From Flavobacteriaceae bacterium UBA3611 (GTDB taxonomy: Bacteria > Bacteroidota > Bacteroidia > Flavobacteriales > Flavobacteriaceae): DNA of 64,000 nt. Positions 17,802-26,903 of this stretch are shown in pieces. The translations under genes were made by a program, and so were the position numbers. Each line of letters starts with the position of its first letter. Within the stretch, counting starts at the first letter, position 1. The stretch is taken from positions 424,504-488,503 of the forward strand of contig DFLU01000010.1 in assembly GCA_002375495.1 (NCBI GenBank), read 5' to 3'. Below the pieces are notes generated by a model. It saw nothing but the letters and a program-made list of their open reading frames with translations. It searched no databases and was not told the DNA's origin.

Positions 17802-17869
17802 CGTACAGCTAAAGTTTTTATCAATTTCTTATAATTGATTCCCATTAAGCAACCTTAAACCAAAATTGT

Positions 17870-18370
17870 ATGTTTCCTAATTTGTTAATAGTGGCCTTAG
17901 CGGCCCTAGTTCCCCTTGTGGTCGGATTTATTTATTACAACCCAAAAACCTTCGGAAATGCCTGGATGAAGACTGCCAATGTTACTGAAGCACAACTAAA
18001 ATCGGGCAATAAAGCCAAAATTTTTGGCGTCACCCTTATCCTCAGTTTTATCTTGTCTTTTTTTGTATTTGGTCTTGTGGTACACCAAACAGATTATTAT
18101 TCACTTTTTGCGGCAGAACCCGGATTTCTAGAAGAAGGCTCTGAGGTTATGAACCAGATTGATAGTTTTATGGAGCAGTATGGTGGCTATTACCGAACTT
18201 TTAAGCACGGCGCACTGCACGGCGGGCTCGTAGGCGTATTTGTGGGACTTCCCATTATCATGATTAACGGTTTGTTTGAAACAAAAAGCTTGAAATACGG
18301 CTTTATTAACGCTGGGTATTGGATAATAACGCTTTCACTTATGGGCGGAATTCTGTGTCAGTGGGGGTAA
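17870..18370 (+). CDS. DUF1761 membrane protein
   Basis: A 166-residue protein with four predicted membrane segments: about 3-24, 52-73, 120-140 and 147-165. The N-terminus 'ALAALVPLVVGFIYYNPKTFGNAWMK' matches DUF1761, where the 'YNP..FG..W' element is diagnostic. The function of the family is unknown. Its stop lies one base before the end of the converging GNAT-like gene. Confidence 0.82.
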   Translation: MFPNLLIVALAALVPLVVGFIYYNPKTFGNAWMKTANVTEAQLKSGNKAKIFGVTLILSFILSFFVFGLVVHQTDYYSLFAAEPGFLEEGSEVMNQIDSFMEQYGGYYRTFKHGALHGGLVGVFVGLPIIMINGLFETKSLKYGFINAGYWIITLSLMGGILCQWG

Positions 18371-18371
18371 T

Positions 18372-19553
18372 TCACGAATCATTACTTTTATAAAACGTAG
18401 CTTTAAACGGAGTGCGGAGTTCAAAATCGCTGGGCGAAATGGCTTCCACAATGGGTTTTAACAATGCATTTTTCAGCTTGGAAGTGTGCTTGATATAGAG
18501 TGTCATTTCTTTGGGTATAGCCCCCATGGCACTTTTTATGAGCTCGCTGGTTCTCCCCAAAGTTAGTGATGACAACTTGTGTGCTATAGCATCTTCTACA
18601 TAGCCATAAAGTAAGCGTTCGTAGAGGGCATGTGAAATGTTGTACTCGTAATCTAGGCCAATGTAGCTCGCCTCTAAAGTGTCATTGTTTAAAAAAGCGG
18701 TGCTAAAACCTACTAATTTATCATTTAAAAAAGCGCCTTTACACAGAAACTGTGGTCCTAAGTTTTGTTTTAAAGCGTTAAATGCAAGCGGGTATTGCTC
18801 GCCATAACTGTAATCTGATTTGTCCTGTACATTTTTGAAAAGCCGCAGCAGTTGTGCTTCATTTTGTGCTATTTGTATTGCCGAAAGAGAGACAATTGAG
18901 AGTTTTTCAGCCTTTTTAAAGGCACTGTTTGCTTTGGTCCTATACTTTGCCTTCATACTCTGCAGATAGGTGTCAAAATTGGTCCAATGCTCATCTATTG
19001 GTAATACCATGGTTACGTCTGCTTGAAACGGACGGTATTTAAAATCTTCTAGAATATGTGCCGATTTGATTTCAGAAGTTGTAAAATCTTTAAACAGTTG
19101 TACTGAAAACAGGTCTTTCTGTTTTAATTGGCTCTGAATTTCCTTTGCTGCTGATGCCATTAACTCGATAGCCGCTCTTGTAGTTAATGTTTCAGTATGG
19201 GCAAATCCGTGCTTACCTGTTGCGAAAATGTTTCCACATACGAGTCCGTGAATAGATACACTATCATCCTTGTTTTTACAATCTTGGAACAGTTTCAGTA
19301 AAAGATTGGTTTGCGACCCTTTTTTATAGGTAAACGCCGTTAATTGAAACACGCCGGCAAGTATCGGATTCTGTTTACTGTCGTGAACGAGAATGTAATA
19401 GAGTTTGATGCTGCTTGCCAATGAATGTTCTAGCGAACGAAGGTAGGGGAGCGATAGAAATATAGATTGCGACGCAAGTACCGAATTCCATTGGGCTTCT
19501 GGTATATCTTCAGTATGCCTGTAGATTGAAAAAGGAGCATCGTGGTTCAGCAA
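18372..19553 (-). CDS. GNAT/FemAB-like acyltransferase, uncharacterised
   Basis: A 393-residue soluble protein. Residues about 190-370 look like a BioF2/FemAB-type GNAT domain ('YLQSMKAKYRTKANSAFKKAEKL', 'GAFLNDKLVGFSTAFLNNDTLEASYIGLDYEYNISHALYERLLYGYVEDAI', 'LTLGRTSELIKSAMGAI'), suggesting transfer of an acyl or aminoacyl group. The substrate cannot be told. The best start is a TTG at 19553 (MLNHDAPFS); no ATG is close. It is convergent with DUF1761. Confidence 0.65.
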   Translation of the reverse strand: MLNHDAPFSIYRHTEDIPEAQWNSVLASQSIFLSLPYLRSLEHSLASSIKLYYILVHDSKQNPILAGVFQLTAFTYKKGSQTNLLLKLFQDCKNKDDSVSIHGLVCGNIFATGKHGFAHTETLTTRAAIELMASAAKEIQSQLKQKDLFSVQLFKDFTTSEIKSAHILEDFKYRPFQADVTMVLPIDEHWTNFDTYLQSMKAKYRTKANSAFKKAEKLSIVSLSAIQIAQNEAQLLRLFKNVQDKSDYSYGEQYPLAFNALKQNLGPQFLCKGAFLNDKLVGFSTAFLNNDTLEASYIGLDYEYNISHALYERLLYGYVEDAIAHKLSSLTLGRTSELIKSAMGAIPKEMTLYIKHTSKLKNALLKPIVEAISPSDFELRTPFKATFYKSNDS

Positions 19554-19850
19554 AATAGCGTTTTTGTTTTTTTAAGTGTAATAGAATACACTGTATTAGT
19601 ATGGATTTCAAAAATAGTGTTACACTAAATATTTACAGGTACTTTGAAGAATAATTTCGATTTTTTATCGATTTCGTTGACGTAATCCATTATCACCACC
19701 ATATGTATTTTTATTTGCTGCTGGTAGCGCAGAAGGAGTGCTTCAAGTTAAAATCCACACGGTCTCTGTAAAAGATAGTTTTAACCCAAATTTAAAACCA
19801 TCGGCTTCGTACTGCACTGCCTTTCTTTGTATTTTTACCAAAAGTAGCAC

Positions 19851-20495
19851 ATGAACCGAGACTTGCACCACTATCGAAAATCTTATGAACATGGCGAGCT
19901 GAATCTTCAGAATGTTTCTGAAGATCCCTTTCAACAATTTCAGGAATGGTTTCAAAAGGCTGATGCTTCAGAGGCTATTGAAGAAGCCAATGCAATGACT
20001 TTAAGTACGGTGGGAGAAGATGGTTTTCCGCGGGGTAGGGTAGTTTTATTAAAGGAATTTTCAAAACAGGGCTTTGTGTTCTACACCAACTACGGAAGCG
20101 AGAAAGGACGCGCCATCGCAAAACACCCGAAGATTTGTGTATCTTTCTTTTGGCCAGCGCTAGAACAACAAGTGATCATAAAAGGTGTTGCTGAAAAGGT
20201 CTCGGAAGAACAATCGGTTGCCTATTTCAAAAAACGCCCTAGAAAAAGTCAGTTGGGGGCTTTGGTCTCAGACCAATCTGAACCGATTATAGACCGTGAA
20301 GCACTTGAGACAAAACTCGTAGCGCTCGAAAAACAATTTGAAGGATTAGAAATTCCAAAACCTAAAAATTGGGGCGGCTACCTACTGCGACCTTCAGCAT
20401 TTGAATTTTGGCAGGGAAGAAGAAGCAGACTACACGATAGAATTCAGTATCTTAAAAATGGTGAAACATGGGATATACAACGTGTACAACCATAG
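19851..20495 (+). CDS. pdxH: Pyridoxamine 5'-phosphate oxidase
   Basis: FMN-dependent oxidase producing pyridoxal 5'-phosphate from PNP or PMP. The 214-residue length matches the family. Visible signatures: 'NAMTLSTVGEDGFPRGRVVLLKEF' (FMN site), 'FYTNYGSEKGRAIAKHP', 'RPRKSQLGALVSDQS', and the C-terminal 'WGGYLLRPSAFEFWQGRRSRLHDRI', which carries the PLP-binding Arg and His. The upstream 297 nt (19554-19850) contain no gene. Confidence 0.97.
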   Translation: MNRDLHHYRKSYEHGELNLQNVSEDPFQQFQEWFQKADASEAIEEANAMTLSTVGEDGFPRGRVVLLKEFSKQGFVFYTNYGSEKGRAIAKHPKICVSFFWPALEQQVIIKGVAEKVSEEQSVAYFKKRPRKSQLGALVSDQSEPIIDREALETKLVALEKQFEGLEIPKPKNWGGYLLRPSAFEFWQGRRSRLHDRIQYLKNGETWDIQRVQP

Positions 20496-20566
20496 CAACG
20501 TGATCGTTTCCTTAAAATTTCAGTAGTAAAAAAAATTATTTTCCAACCGTAAAACTAAGAACAAAC

Positions 20567-21055
20567 ATGAAAACTTTATATATGGCACGCCACGCCAAAT
20601 CGTCTTGGAAACACGATGTGATAGACCATCAACGACCGTTAAAAGGTCGCGGTAAAAGAGATGGGAAATTGGTATCAGAATACGTGGCAAAAAATTATAG
20701 CGCCCCCGAAAAAATGATCAGTAGCGATGCTACACGTGCACTCACAACAGCAAACTATTTCAAGAAAACATTTGGGGTGTCAGACGACGACTTTAGTACC
20801 GACCACACATTATACGATTTTAGTGGCCAAAATGTAATGGAGGTGATTAAAGGTCTAGACAATGCATTAAATTGCGTGATGATAGTTGGTCACAACCATG
20901 CGTTTACTAGCATTGCGAATATGTTAGGGAATCAGTATATTGACAACTTGCCGACTTGTGGTTTTGTAATAATTGAGTTTGATGTAGAAGCATGGCAAGA
21001 TATTTCTACAGGAAAAACAACCACTATGGTATTCCCAAGACACTTAAAAAAATGA
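20567..21055 (+). CDS. SixA-like histidine phosphatase
   Basis: A 162-residue phosphoglycerate-mutase-fold phosphatase. The catalytic RHA motif is at 8-10 (His9 in 'MARHAKSSW'), followed by 'ISSDATRALTTANYF' with the second Arg and 'IVGHNHAFTSIANML' with the second His. SixA in E. coli removes phosphate from phosphohistidine on phosphotransfer proteins; substrate here is unknown. The TGA stop overlaps the ppk1 start (ATGA), so it belongs to the polyphosphate operon. Confidence 0.9.
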   Translation: MKTLYMARHAKSSWKHDVIDHQRPLKGRGKRDGKLVSEYVAKNYSAPEKMISSDATRALTTANYFKKTFGVSDDDFSTDHTLYDFSGQNVMEVIKGLDNALNCVMIVGHNHAFTSIANMLGNQYIDNLPTCGFVIIEFDVEAWQDISTGKTTTMVFPRHLKK

Positions 21056-23145
21056 CAGAGAAAATTGACGAATATAGCACGGCTGCTAACACCTATTTTA
21101 ATAGAGAGCTAAGCTGGCTGCAATTTAATGCGCGCGTTCTACAAGAAGCTGAAGATGAGACTACTCCGCTTATTGAACGGCTGCGATTTCTAGGGATTTT
21201 TTCAAATAACTTAGATGAATTTTTTAAAGTACGGTATGCAACCATAAAACGTATTGCCGAGGCGGGAAAGGGCGGAAAGAGCTTTTTGGGCGGAATTACA
21301 GCCAAAGATTTATTAGAAGAGATTACGCAAACCGTAATTGAACACCAAAAAACAAGCTTGCGCATACTAAGCGATATCGAAGCCCAGCTTCAAGATGAAA
21401 ATATCTACATCATCGATGAGCATGAGGTTTCTGAAGCTCAGGGCGAATTTATCTCAGATTATTTTATCAGAAAGGTGAGTCCGGCCTTGGTCACCATCAT
21501 GATTGGTGAATTAGAGCAGTTTCCGACTCTTAAAGACAGTGCTGCTTACCTCGCAGTGCGAATGAAAATGAGCAAAGAAGATGAAACCTTCGAGAAAAAG
21601 AACAATTATGCGCTTATTGAAATACCAAGATCTATCGAACGATTTGTTGTATTGCCGCAAGAAGGTGAAAAACAATATATCATCATTCTCGACGACCTTA
21701 TCCGTCATTGTTTAGATAATATTTTCAGTATTTTTAAATACGATGCCATCTCGGCACACATGATTAAAATCACAAGAGACGCCGAACTTGATATCGATAG
21801 TGACCTGAGCCGTAGTTTTATTGAAAAAATTTCCAAAAGTGTTAAAAACCGAAGTGTAGGAGATCCCGTTCGGTTTGTGTACGATAAGAGTATCGATAAA
21901 GAAACACTGCGATACCTTATGGAGAAAATGGGTGTGGACGATACCGACAGTATCATTCCAGGCGGACGCTATCATAACCGTCGCGATTATATGAAATTTC
22001 CTAGCTTGGGTAAAAATGAGCTGCAATACAAGAAAATACAGCCATTGCCCATAAAAGGGCTTAGTCTACAAGGTAGTTTGTTCGATAAAATCATTGAGAA
22101 AGATTATCTGCTATATGCTCCTTACCAAACATTCTCTTACGTCGTAAAATTTTTGCGGGAAGCAGCATTAGACCCTAAAGTTCAGGCGTTAAAAATCACT
22201 ATTTATCGATTGGCAGAGGTTTCGCATATCGCGAGTTCGCTTATTAATGCCGCAAAGAATGGAAAAGATGTAACGGTGCAAATTGAATTGCAGGCGCGTT
22301 TTGACGAAGCAGCCAATATTCGCTATGCAGAACAAATGCAGAGTGAGGGCGTTCGTCTTATCTTTGGGGTGGCCGGACTTAAAGTACACTGTAAGGCGTG
22401 TTTGGTAGAGCGAAAAGAAGGTGACAAACTGAAACGCTATGCGTTTGTGTCTACAGGTAACTTCAACGAATCTACCGCCCGTCTCTATACAGATTACACC
22501 TTATTCACGGCGAATCAGAAAATATGTAAAGAAATTAATAAGGTATTCGATTTTTTTGAAGTGAATTATAAAGTCAAAAAGTACCGACATCTAATTGTAT
22601 CGCCCCATTATACCCGAAATGCGATTTATAATTTAATTGAAAAGGAAATTGAAAATCACCAAGCAGGATTGACAAGTGGGATTCGATTAAAGCTGAACAG
22701 CCTGTCAGATTTTAAAATGATCGATAAGCTGTACGAAGCCAGCAGGGCAGGGGTTCGCATTCAGATGATAGTAAGGGGTATTTGCTGCCTTATTCCTGGA
22801 GTAGAAGGAATGAGCGAGAATATTGAAGTGATCAGTATCATCGATAAATTTTTGGAACACCCGAGACTTTATATTTTTGAAAATGGTGGAAATCAGAAGA
22901 TGTACATCTCGTCTGCCGATTTTATGGGTCGAAACCTAGACAATCGCGTTGAAATTTCATGTCCAATATATGATGAAGATATCAAACAGGAAATAAATGA
23001 CACTTTCGATATTTGTTGGAGTGATAATGTAAAAGCTAGAATCATTAACAAGCGACAGACCAACAGTTACAGGAGAAATAAAAAAGAACGCGTACGTTCT
23101 CAGTTTAAAACGTACGAATATTATACCGAAAAATTAAAAGAATAG
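21052..23145 (+). CDS. ppk1: Polyphosphate kinase 1
   Basis: Membrane-associated enzyme that reversibly builds polyphosphate from ATP. The ATG at 21052, inside the ATGA overlap with the phosphatase gene, gives 697 residues, the family length; 20 additional in-frame upstream codons lie within the phosphatase coding sequence. The N-terminal 'YFNRELSWLQFNARVLQEAED' is the PPK N domain. The autophosphorylated His is His446 in 'LKVHCKACLVER', and 'STGNFNESTARLYTDY' and 'SADFMGRNLDNRVEI' form the phospholipase D-like C-terminal active site. Ppx follows after one base. Confidence 0.97.
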   Translation: MTEKIDEYSTAANTYFNRELSWLQFNARVLQEAEDETTPLIERLRFLGIFSNNLDEFFKVRYATIKRIAEAGKGGKSFLGGITAKDLLEEITQTVIEHQKTSLRILSDIEAQLQDENIYIIDEHEVSEAQGEFISDYFIRKVSPALVTIMIGELEQFPTLKDSAAYLAVRMKMSKEDETFEKKNNYALIEIPRSIERFVVLPQEGEKQYIIILDDLIRHCLDNIFSIFKYDAISAHMIKITRDAELDIDSDLSRSFIEKISKSVKNRSVGDPVRFVYDKSIDKETLRYLMEKMGVDDTDSIIPGGRYHNRRDYMKFPSLGKNELQYKKIQPLPIKGLSLQGSLFDKIIEKDYLLYAPYQTFSYVVKFLREAALDPKVQALKITIYRLAEVSHIASSLINAAKNGKDVTVQIELQARFDEAANIRYAEQMQSEGVRLIFGVAGLKVHCKACLVERKEGDKLKRYAFVSTGNFNESTARLYTDYTLFTANQKICKEINKVFDFFEVNYKVKKYRHLIVSPHYTRNAIYNLIEKEIENHQAGLTSGIRLKLNSLSDFKMIDKLYEASRAGVRIQMIVRGICCLIPGVEGMSENIEVISIIDKFLEHPRLYIFENGGNQKMYISSADFMGRNLDNRVEISCPIYDEDIKQEINDTFDICWSDNVKARIINKRQTNSYRRNKKERVRSQFKTYEYYTEKLKE

Positions 23146-23146
23146 T

Positions 23147-24058
23147 TTGCTGAACATAGATAAATACGCTGCAATCGATATTGGCTCTAATGCCATACGG
23201 CTGCTTATTGCCACAGTTATAGAAAAAGAAGGACACTCGCCATTGTTTAAAAAAACATCGTTGGTTCGGGTGCCTATTCGCTTGGGTGCAGACGTTTTTT
23301 TAGAAGAGAAAATTTCAGAAAAAAACTATTTGCGTATGGTAGACGCGATGAAAGCGTTCAGTTTGATTATGAAAACCCACAATGTGGTCGATTATCGGGC
23401 TTGTGCGACAAGCGCCATGCGAGAAGCCCGAAATGGAAAAGATATTGCGGCAAAGATTTTAGACGAAACAGGACTTCAAATCCACATCATCGATGGCACC
23501 GACGAAGCGGCCATCATTTCATCTACCGATCTAAAAGACCTTATCGAAGATAATAAAGTGTTTTTGTATGTTGACGTGGGCGGCGGAAGTACCGAATTTA
23601 CAGTGTATGCCAATGGTAAAAATATAACCAGCAGATCGTTTAAATTAGGAACGGTTCGTATCTTGAACGATATGGTACGTGAATCTATTTGGGACGAAGT
23701 TCGCGATTGGATTCGTGAGAATACAGAGATGTACAGCAAAATAAATGTGATTGGTTCTGGCGGAAATATTAACAGCATTTATAAAAGTAGCGGTAAAAAA
23801 ATAGGAAAACCTTTGAGTTACTTTTTTATGGCGGGATATTTTGAGCGGATTAAAGAAATGACGTACCACGAACGTATTTTTGAATTGCAAATGAATCCAG
23901 ATAGGGCAGACGTAATCATTCCTGCCACACGAATCTATCTTTCTGCGATGAAATGGAGCAAGGCGAAGAATATTTTCGTTCCTAAAATTGGTTTAGCAGA
24001 CGGGATCATTAAAAGTCTCTATAACGAAAAAATAGCAAAAGAGTTAGAGGTAAAGTAA
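23147..24058 (+). CDS. Exopolyphosphatase / Ppx-GppA family phosphatase
   Basis: A 303-residue protein of the ASKHA fold that removes terminal phosphates from polyphosphate or pppGpp. The phosphate-1 loop 'AIDIGSNAIRLLIA' is at 8-21 and the phosphate-2 loop 'VDVGGGSTEFTVY' near 143-155. It is the short, two-domain form without the HD C-terminal domain. Translation appears to start at a TTG at 23147, one base after the ppk1 stop; no ATG is available before the conserved loop. Synthesis and degradation of polyphosphate are thus encoded on one transcript. Confidence 0.92.
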   Translation: MLNIDKYAAIDIGSNAIRLLIATVIEKEGHSPLFKKTSLVRVPIRLGADVFLEEKISEKNYLRMVDAMKAFSLIMKTHNVVDYRACATSAMREARNGKDIAAKILDETGLQIHIIDGTDEAAIISSTDLKDLIEDNKVFLYVDVGGGSTEFTVYANGKNITSRSFKLGTVRILNDMVRESIWDEVRDWIRENTEMYSKINVIGSGGNINSIYKSSGKKIGKPLSYFFMAGYFERIKEMTYHERIFELQMNPDRADVIIPATRIYLSAMKWSKAKNIFVPKIGLADGIIKSLYNEKIAKELEVK

Positions 24059-24189
24059 CTATGGTTGTTTCCAACCCGCCCGAACATACGTTCGGTACGA
24101 GGCGAGCTTTCAACTTCTAACTTCCAGCTTCAACCTATTTCTGAGATTCTACACTTCACTGCGTTATGTTCAGAATGACATTGTTTTGA

Positions 24190-24273
24190 AAACTGAAAAC
24201 TAACAACCAACAACTAACAACTGACAACAGATAACTGACAACAGACAACCAACTTCCAGCTTCTAACTTCCAG
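24190..24273. repeat. Degenerate heptanucleotide array (12 units)
   Basis: Twelve contiguous 7-nt units drift from aaactga and caactaa through caactga and caacaga to cttccag and cttctaa. The period is kept although the unit sequence changes. Confidence 0.8.
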
Positions 24274-24326
24274 CTATTTCTGAGATTCTTCACTTCACTG
24301 CGTTTCATTCAGAATGACATTCTTTT

Positions 24327-24375
24327 CACTACTCACTACTCACTACTCACTACTCACTACTCACTACTCACTACT
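24327..24375. repeat. Perfect heptanucleotide tandem repeat (CACTACT)7
   Basis: Seven exact head-to-tail copies of CACTACT, directly after the second 47-bp repeat copy. A candidate length-variable locus. Confidence 0.95.
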
Positions 24376-24411
24376 TGTCACACTGAGCCTGTCGAAGTGC
24401 ACTACTCACTG

Positions 24412-25017
24412 TTACCCATGTATCGTTTCTTGTTTCCCCAAATCTTTCATCACCTTGGCTTCAAAAGCCAATAATTCTTGCCATTTGGTATCCACTTCTT
24501 TGCGATCGCCATATTGTCTGGCAAAGCCTAAAAACATGGTGTAGTGGTTGGCTTCGCTTACCATGAGATTTCTATAAAATTCAGCTAATGTTTTATCTTC
24601 TAATTGTTCGCTCAACAACCGAAATCGCTCACAGCTACGGGCTTCAATAAGCGCTGCATACAACAGCCTATGCACTAACTGCGTAGTGCGACTGCCGCCT
24701 TTCGGGAAAAACTTAGTAATGGCAATCACATACTCGTCTTTTCGGTCGCGACCCATGACCCAGCCGCGTTCGAGTATTTTGTCGTGTACCATTTTAAAAT
24801 GACTGATTTCCTCTTTTACCAATAAAACCATCTCTTGTACCAATTCGGTATATTCTGGAAAGGAAACAATGAGTGAGATAGCGGTAGAAGCTGCTTTTTG
24901 CTCGCAGTACGCATGGTCTGTCAGGATTTCCTCAATATTTTTTTCAACAATATTTACCCATCGCGGATCGGTAGGAAGTTTAAGTCCGAGCATTTGTATG
25001 TGCTTTTCAGGTTCCAT
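24412..25017 (-). CDS. miaE: tRNA 2-(methylthio)-N6-isopentenyladenosine hydroxylase-like, MiaE
   Basis: A 201-residue ferritin-like di-iron protein that hydroxylates the isopentenyl side chain of ms2i6A37 in tRNA. Ligand motifs are visible: 'DHAYCEQKAAS', 'LVKEEISHFKMVHD', 'ALIEARSCERF' and 'LMVSEANHYTMFL'. The start is the ATG overlapping the dnaX stop (TGATG); a TTG one codon earlier is less likely. It is transcribed with dnaX and downstream of it. The product ends next to the repeat region. Confidence 0.92.
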   Translation of the reverse strand: MEPEKHIQMLGLKLPTDPRWVNIVEKNIEEILTDHAYCEQKAASTAISLIVSFPEYTELVQEMVLLVKEEISHFKMVHDKILERGWVMGRDRKDEYVIAITKFFPKGGSRTTQLVHRLLYAALIEARSCERFRLLSEQLEDKTLAEFYRNLMVSEANHYTMFLGFARQYGDRKEVDTKWQELLAFEAKVMKDLGKQETIHG

Positions 25018-26810
25018 CAAATATCTAAATCAAATTCTTGGCGCAGTTTTTCAATCAGCGGATTCTTTTCTTTCAACTTCTCGAATTTTTCTTTCGGGGT
25101 ATAAGCATATCGCTTTACTTCAGCTTCATTTACTTCTATGGAAAGATCTACATCATAATTATTCAGCTGCTCTCTCAGAAATCCTAGCAATTCGTATTTA
25201 GCGCGTTCTACTTCCGTTTTTATGGTATTGTTCGGAAACTCTAAATGCAACAAATTCCCTTCTAACCGTGGTACACCCATCGACAGGTGAGAATGTAGGT
25301 TGAAATTACCTTCTCCTTCCATCTTTTTAGTATATGTATTCCATGCCGATAGCATTTCCTCTTCTGTAAACGATTCCTTCGGAAGGTTTTTCTGGTCAGG
25401 TTGTTTAGCAACCAATTCCTTTTGCAGTTCCTGTTTTTTCTTTATGCTCTTAAGTGATAATGCCGAAACTTTTTTTGCATTTCGCTCTGCCAGAATCTGT
25501 GGTCGTTCTATTACACGCTCCTTGTCTTTATTTGATGTATCTGGGGGAATATTGTCAGCAGGTTCAGTTTCGGGCTCTGGCGCAACAGGTTCTTTAGTAC
25601 CAGCGTTTAAATCATCTACTTTCTTAGCAACATGGGTGGCTGCAGGCTGTTTTTCTAGAATTGGTGCATCTACCTTTTCTACAACCACATTTTCAAAATG
25701 GGAAGGGGGGAGAACAAACCGCTCCTCGTTCAGGTTAGGCTTTTTTTTTTCAGCCTTGGCAGTAAGTGAAGCCAATTGCATTAAGCAAAGCTCTACTAAT
25801 AACCGCTGATTTCTACTCGATTTGTATTTAAGATCGCAGGTATTTGCCAAATCGATTGCTTCTATTAAAAAAGTAGCAGTCGTTTTTTGTGATTGTTCAA
25901 AATACATGGCTTTTACCTGTTCACCGACTTCAAGCAATGAAATTGTTTCTTGGTTTCTGCATACCAATAAATCTCGAAAGTGGGAGGCAAGACCCATGAT
26001 AAAATGGTGGCCATCGAAGCCTTTGGCCAAAATGTCGTTGTATGAAACCAGAACTTGCGGAATGTTATTTGACAGTAGGAGGTCTGTTATACTGAAATAG
26101 TACGTGTAATCCAGTACGTTTAAATTTTCAGTAACGGCTTCTCGAGTTAGGGTTTTTCCGCTAAAACTAATAACCCTGTCAAAAATTGAGAGTGCATCGC
26201 GTAAGGCACCGTCTGCCTTTTGGGCGATAATATGTAGCGCGTCATCATCTGCTTGTACTCCTTCAGATTGTGCCACTTCGGCCAGATGGCCTTTGATATC
26301 TTGAACCGTAATTCGTCTAAAATCGAATATTTGGCAACGCGATAAAATAGTAGGGATGATTTTATGCTTTTCAGTAGTTGCTAGAATAAAAATGGCATGC
26401 TTTGGAGGCTCCTCTAAGGTTTTTAAAAACGCGTTAAAAGCGGCAGAAGAAAGCATGTGTACCTCATCTATAATGTACACTTTATAAGTCCCTACCTGTG
26501 GCGGAATGCGTACTTGATCAATTAAGTTTCGGATATCATCAACCGAGTTGTTAGAAGCAGCATCTAACTCAAAAATATTGAAAGCAAAATCTTCATCGTC
26601 ACGTTCTGTACCATCCTGATTGATTTTCTTGGCCAGAATACGTGCGCAAGTAGTTTTTCCAACACCACGCGGACCTGTAAACAAAAGCGCTTGCGCCAAA
26701 TGGTCGTTTTCGATCGCATTTTCAAGCGTGTTGGTAATAGCTTGTTGCCCAACAACGTCTTTAAAGACGGTGGGTCTGTACTTTCTAGCCGATACAATAA
26801 AATGCTCCAT
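25017..26810 (-). CDS. dnaX: DNA polymerase III subunit tau/gamma
   Basis: Clamp-loader ATPase and replisome organiser. The start is the ATG at 26810 (MEHFIVSARKYRP, a classic DnaX start), giving 597 residues; 17 upstream in-frame codons are dropped. Walker A 'GPRGVGKTTCARIL' is at about 43-56, DEVHML follows, and 'SRCQIFDFRRI' is present. The collar domain runs to about residue 350. The C-terminal tau part is Pro/Glu/Lys-rich, then a conserved tail. At 25741-25750 the coding strand carries ten consecutive A (GAA AAA AAA AAG). A one-base gain or loss here stops translation within a few codons, so a gamma form of about 356-358 residues may be made. Confidence 0.96.
   Translation of the reverse strand: MEHFIVSARKYRPTVFKDVVGQQAITNTLENAIENDHLAQALLFTGPRGVGKTTCARILAKKINQDGTERDDEDFAFNIFELDAASNNSVDDIRNLIDQVRIPPQVGTYKVYIIDEVHMLSSAAFNAFLKTLEEPPKHAIFILATTEKHKIIPTILSRCQIFDFRRITVQDIKGHLAEVAQSEGVQADDDALHIIAQKADGALRDALSIFDRVISFSGKTLTREAVTENLNVLDYTYYFSITDLLLSNNIPQVLVSYNDILAKGFDGHHFIMGLASHFRDLLVCRNQETISLLEVGEQVKAMYFEQSQKTTATFLIEAIDLANTCDLKYKSSRNQRLLVELCLMQLASLTAKAEKKKPNLNEERFVLPPSHFENVVVEKVDAPILEKQPAATHVAKKVDDLNAGTKEPVAPEPETEPADNIPPDTSNKDKERVIERPQILAERNAKKVSALSLKSIKKKQELQKELVAKQPDQKNLPKESFTEEEMLSAWNTYTKKMEGEGNFNLHSHLSMGVPRLEGNLLHLEFPNNTIKTEVERAKYELLGFLREQLNNYDVDLSIEVNEAEVKRYAYTPKEKFEKLKEKNPLIEKLRQEFDLDI
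25741..25750 (-). promoter_or_regulatory. A10 slippery tract in dnaX
   Basis: Ten A on the coding strand after codon ~352, containing an in-phase A AAA AAG heptamer. With one extra A (or -1 ribosomal slip) the frame reads K-A-stop (TAA). With one A fewer it reads S-L-T-stop (TGA). Confidence 0.6.
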
Positions 26811-26892
26811 ACGTATAAAACAAATATAGGAATGCCGACTTACTTTCAGAAAAATACGCACTGTGTTTTTACGCTATTTATTAACATTGAGT

Positions 26893-26900
26893 TACTTTTG
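26893..26900 (+). promoter_or_regulatory. rnpB -7 element
   Basis: TACTTTTG matches TAnnTTTG and ends 4 nt before the predicted 5' end of RNase P RNA. The -33 box is not clear. Confidence 0.55.
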
Positions 26901-26903
26901 CAG

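Larger units (their letters stand above)
24059..24411. repeat. Repeat-rich intergenic region, no gene
   Basis: 353 nt between converging ppx and miaE. It holds two copies of a 47-bp element (24136-24182 and 24275-24321, four mismatches) containing 'TGAGATTCT...CACTTCACTGCGTT...TTCAGAATGACA', period-7 arrays on both sides, and a 'CACACTGAGCCTGTCGAAGTG' element at 24379-24399. I see no coding sequence in it. Confidence 0.9.

Noticed and set aside
24190..24375. CRISPR array
   Set aside because: The unit is 7 nt with no spacers and there are no cas genes, so this is a microsatellite-like array.
24314..24544. Frame crossing the CACTACT array into miaE antisense
   Set aside because: Made by the tandem repeat reading open; not a gene.
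25300..25809. 169-codon frame antisense to dnaX
   Set aside because: Shadow over the low-complexity tau region; Ser/Phe-rich with no domain.
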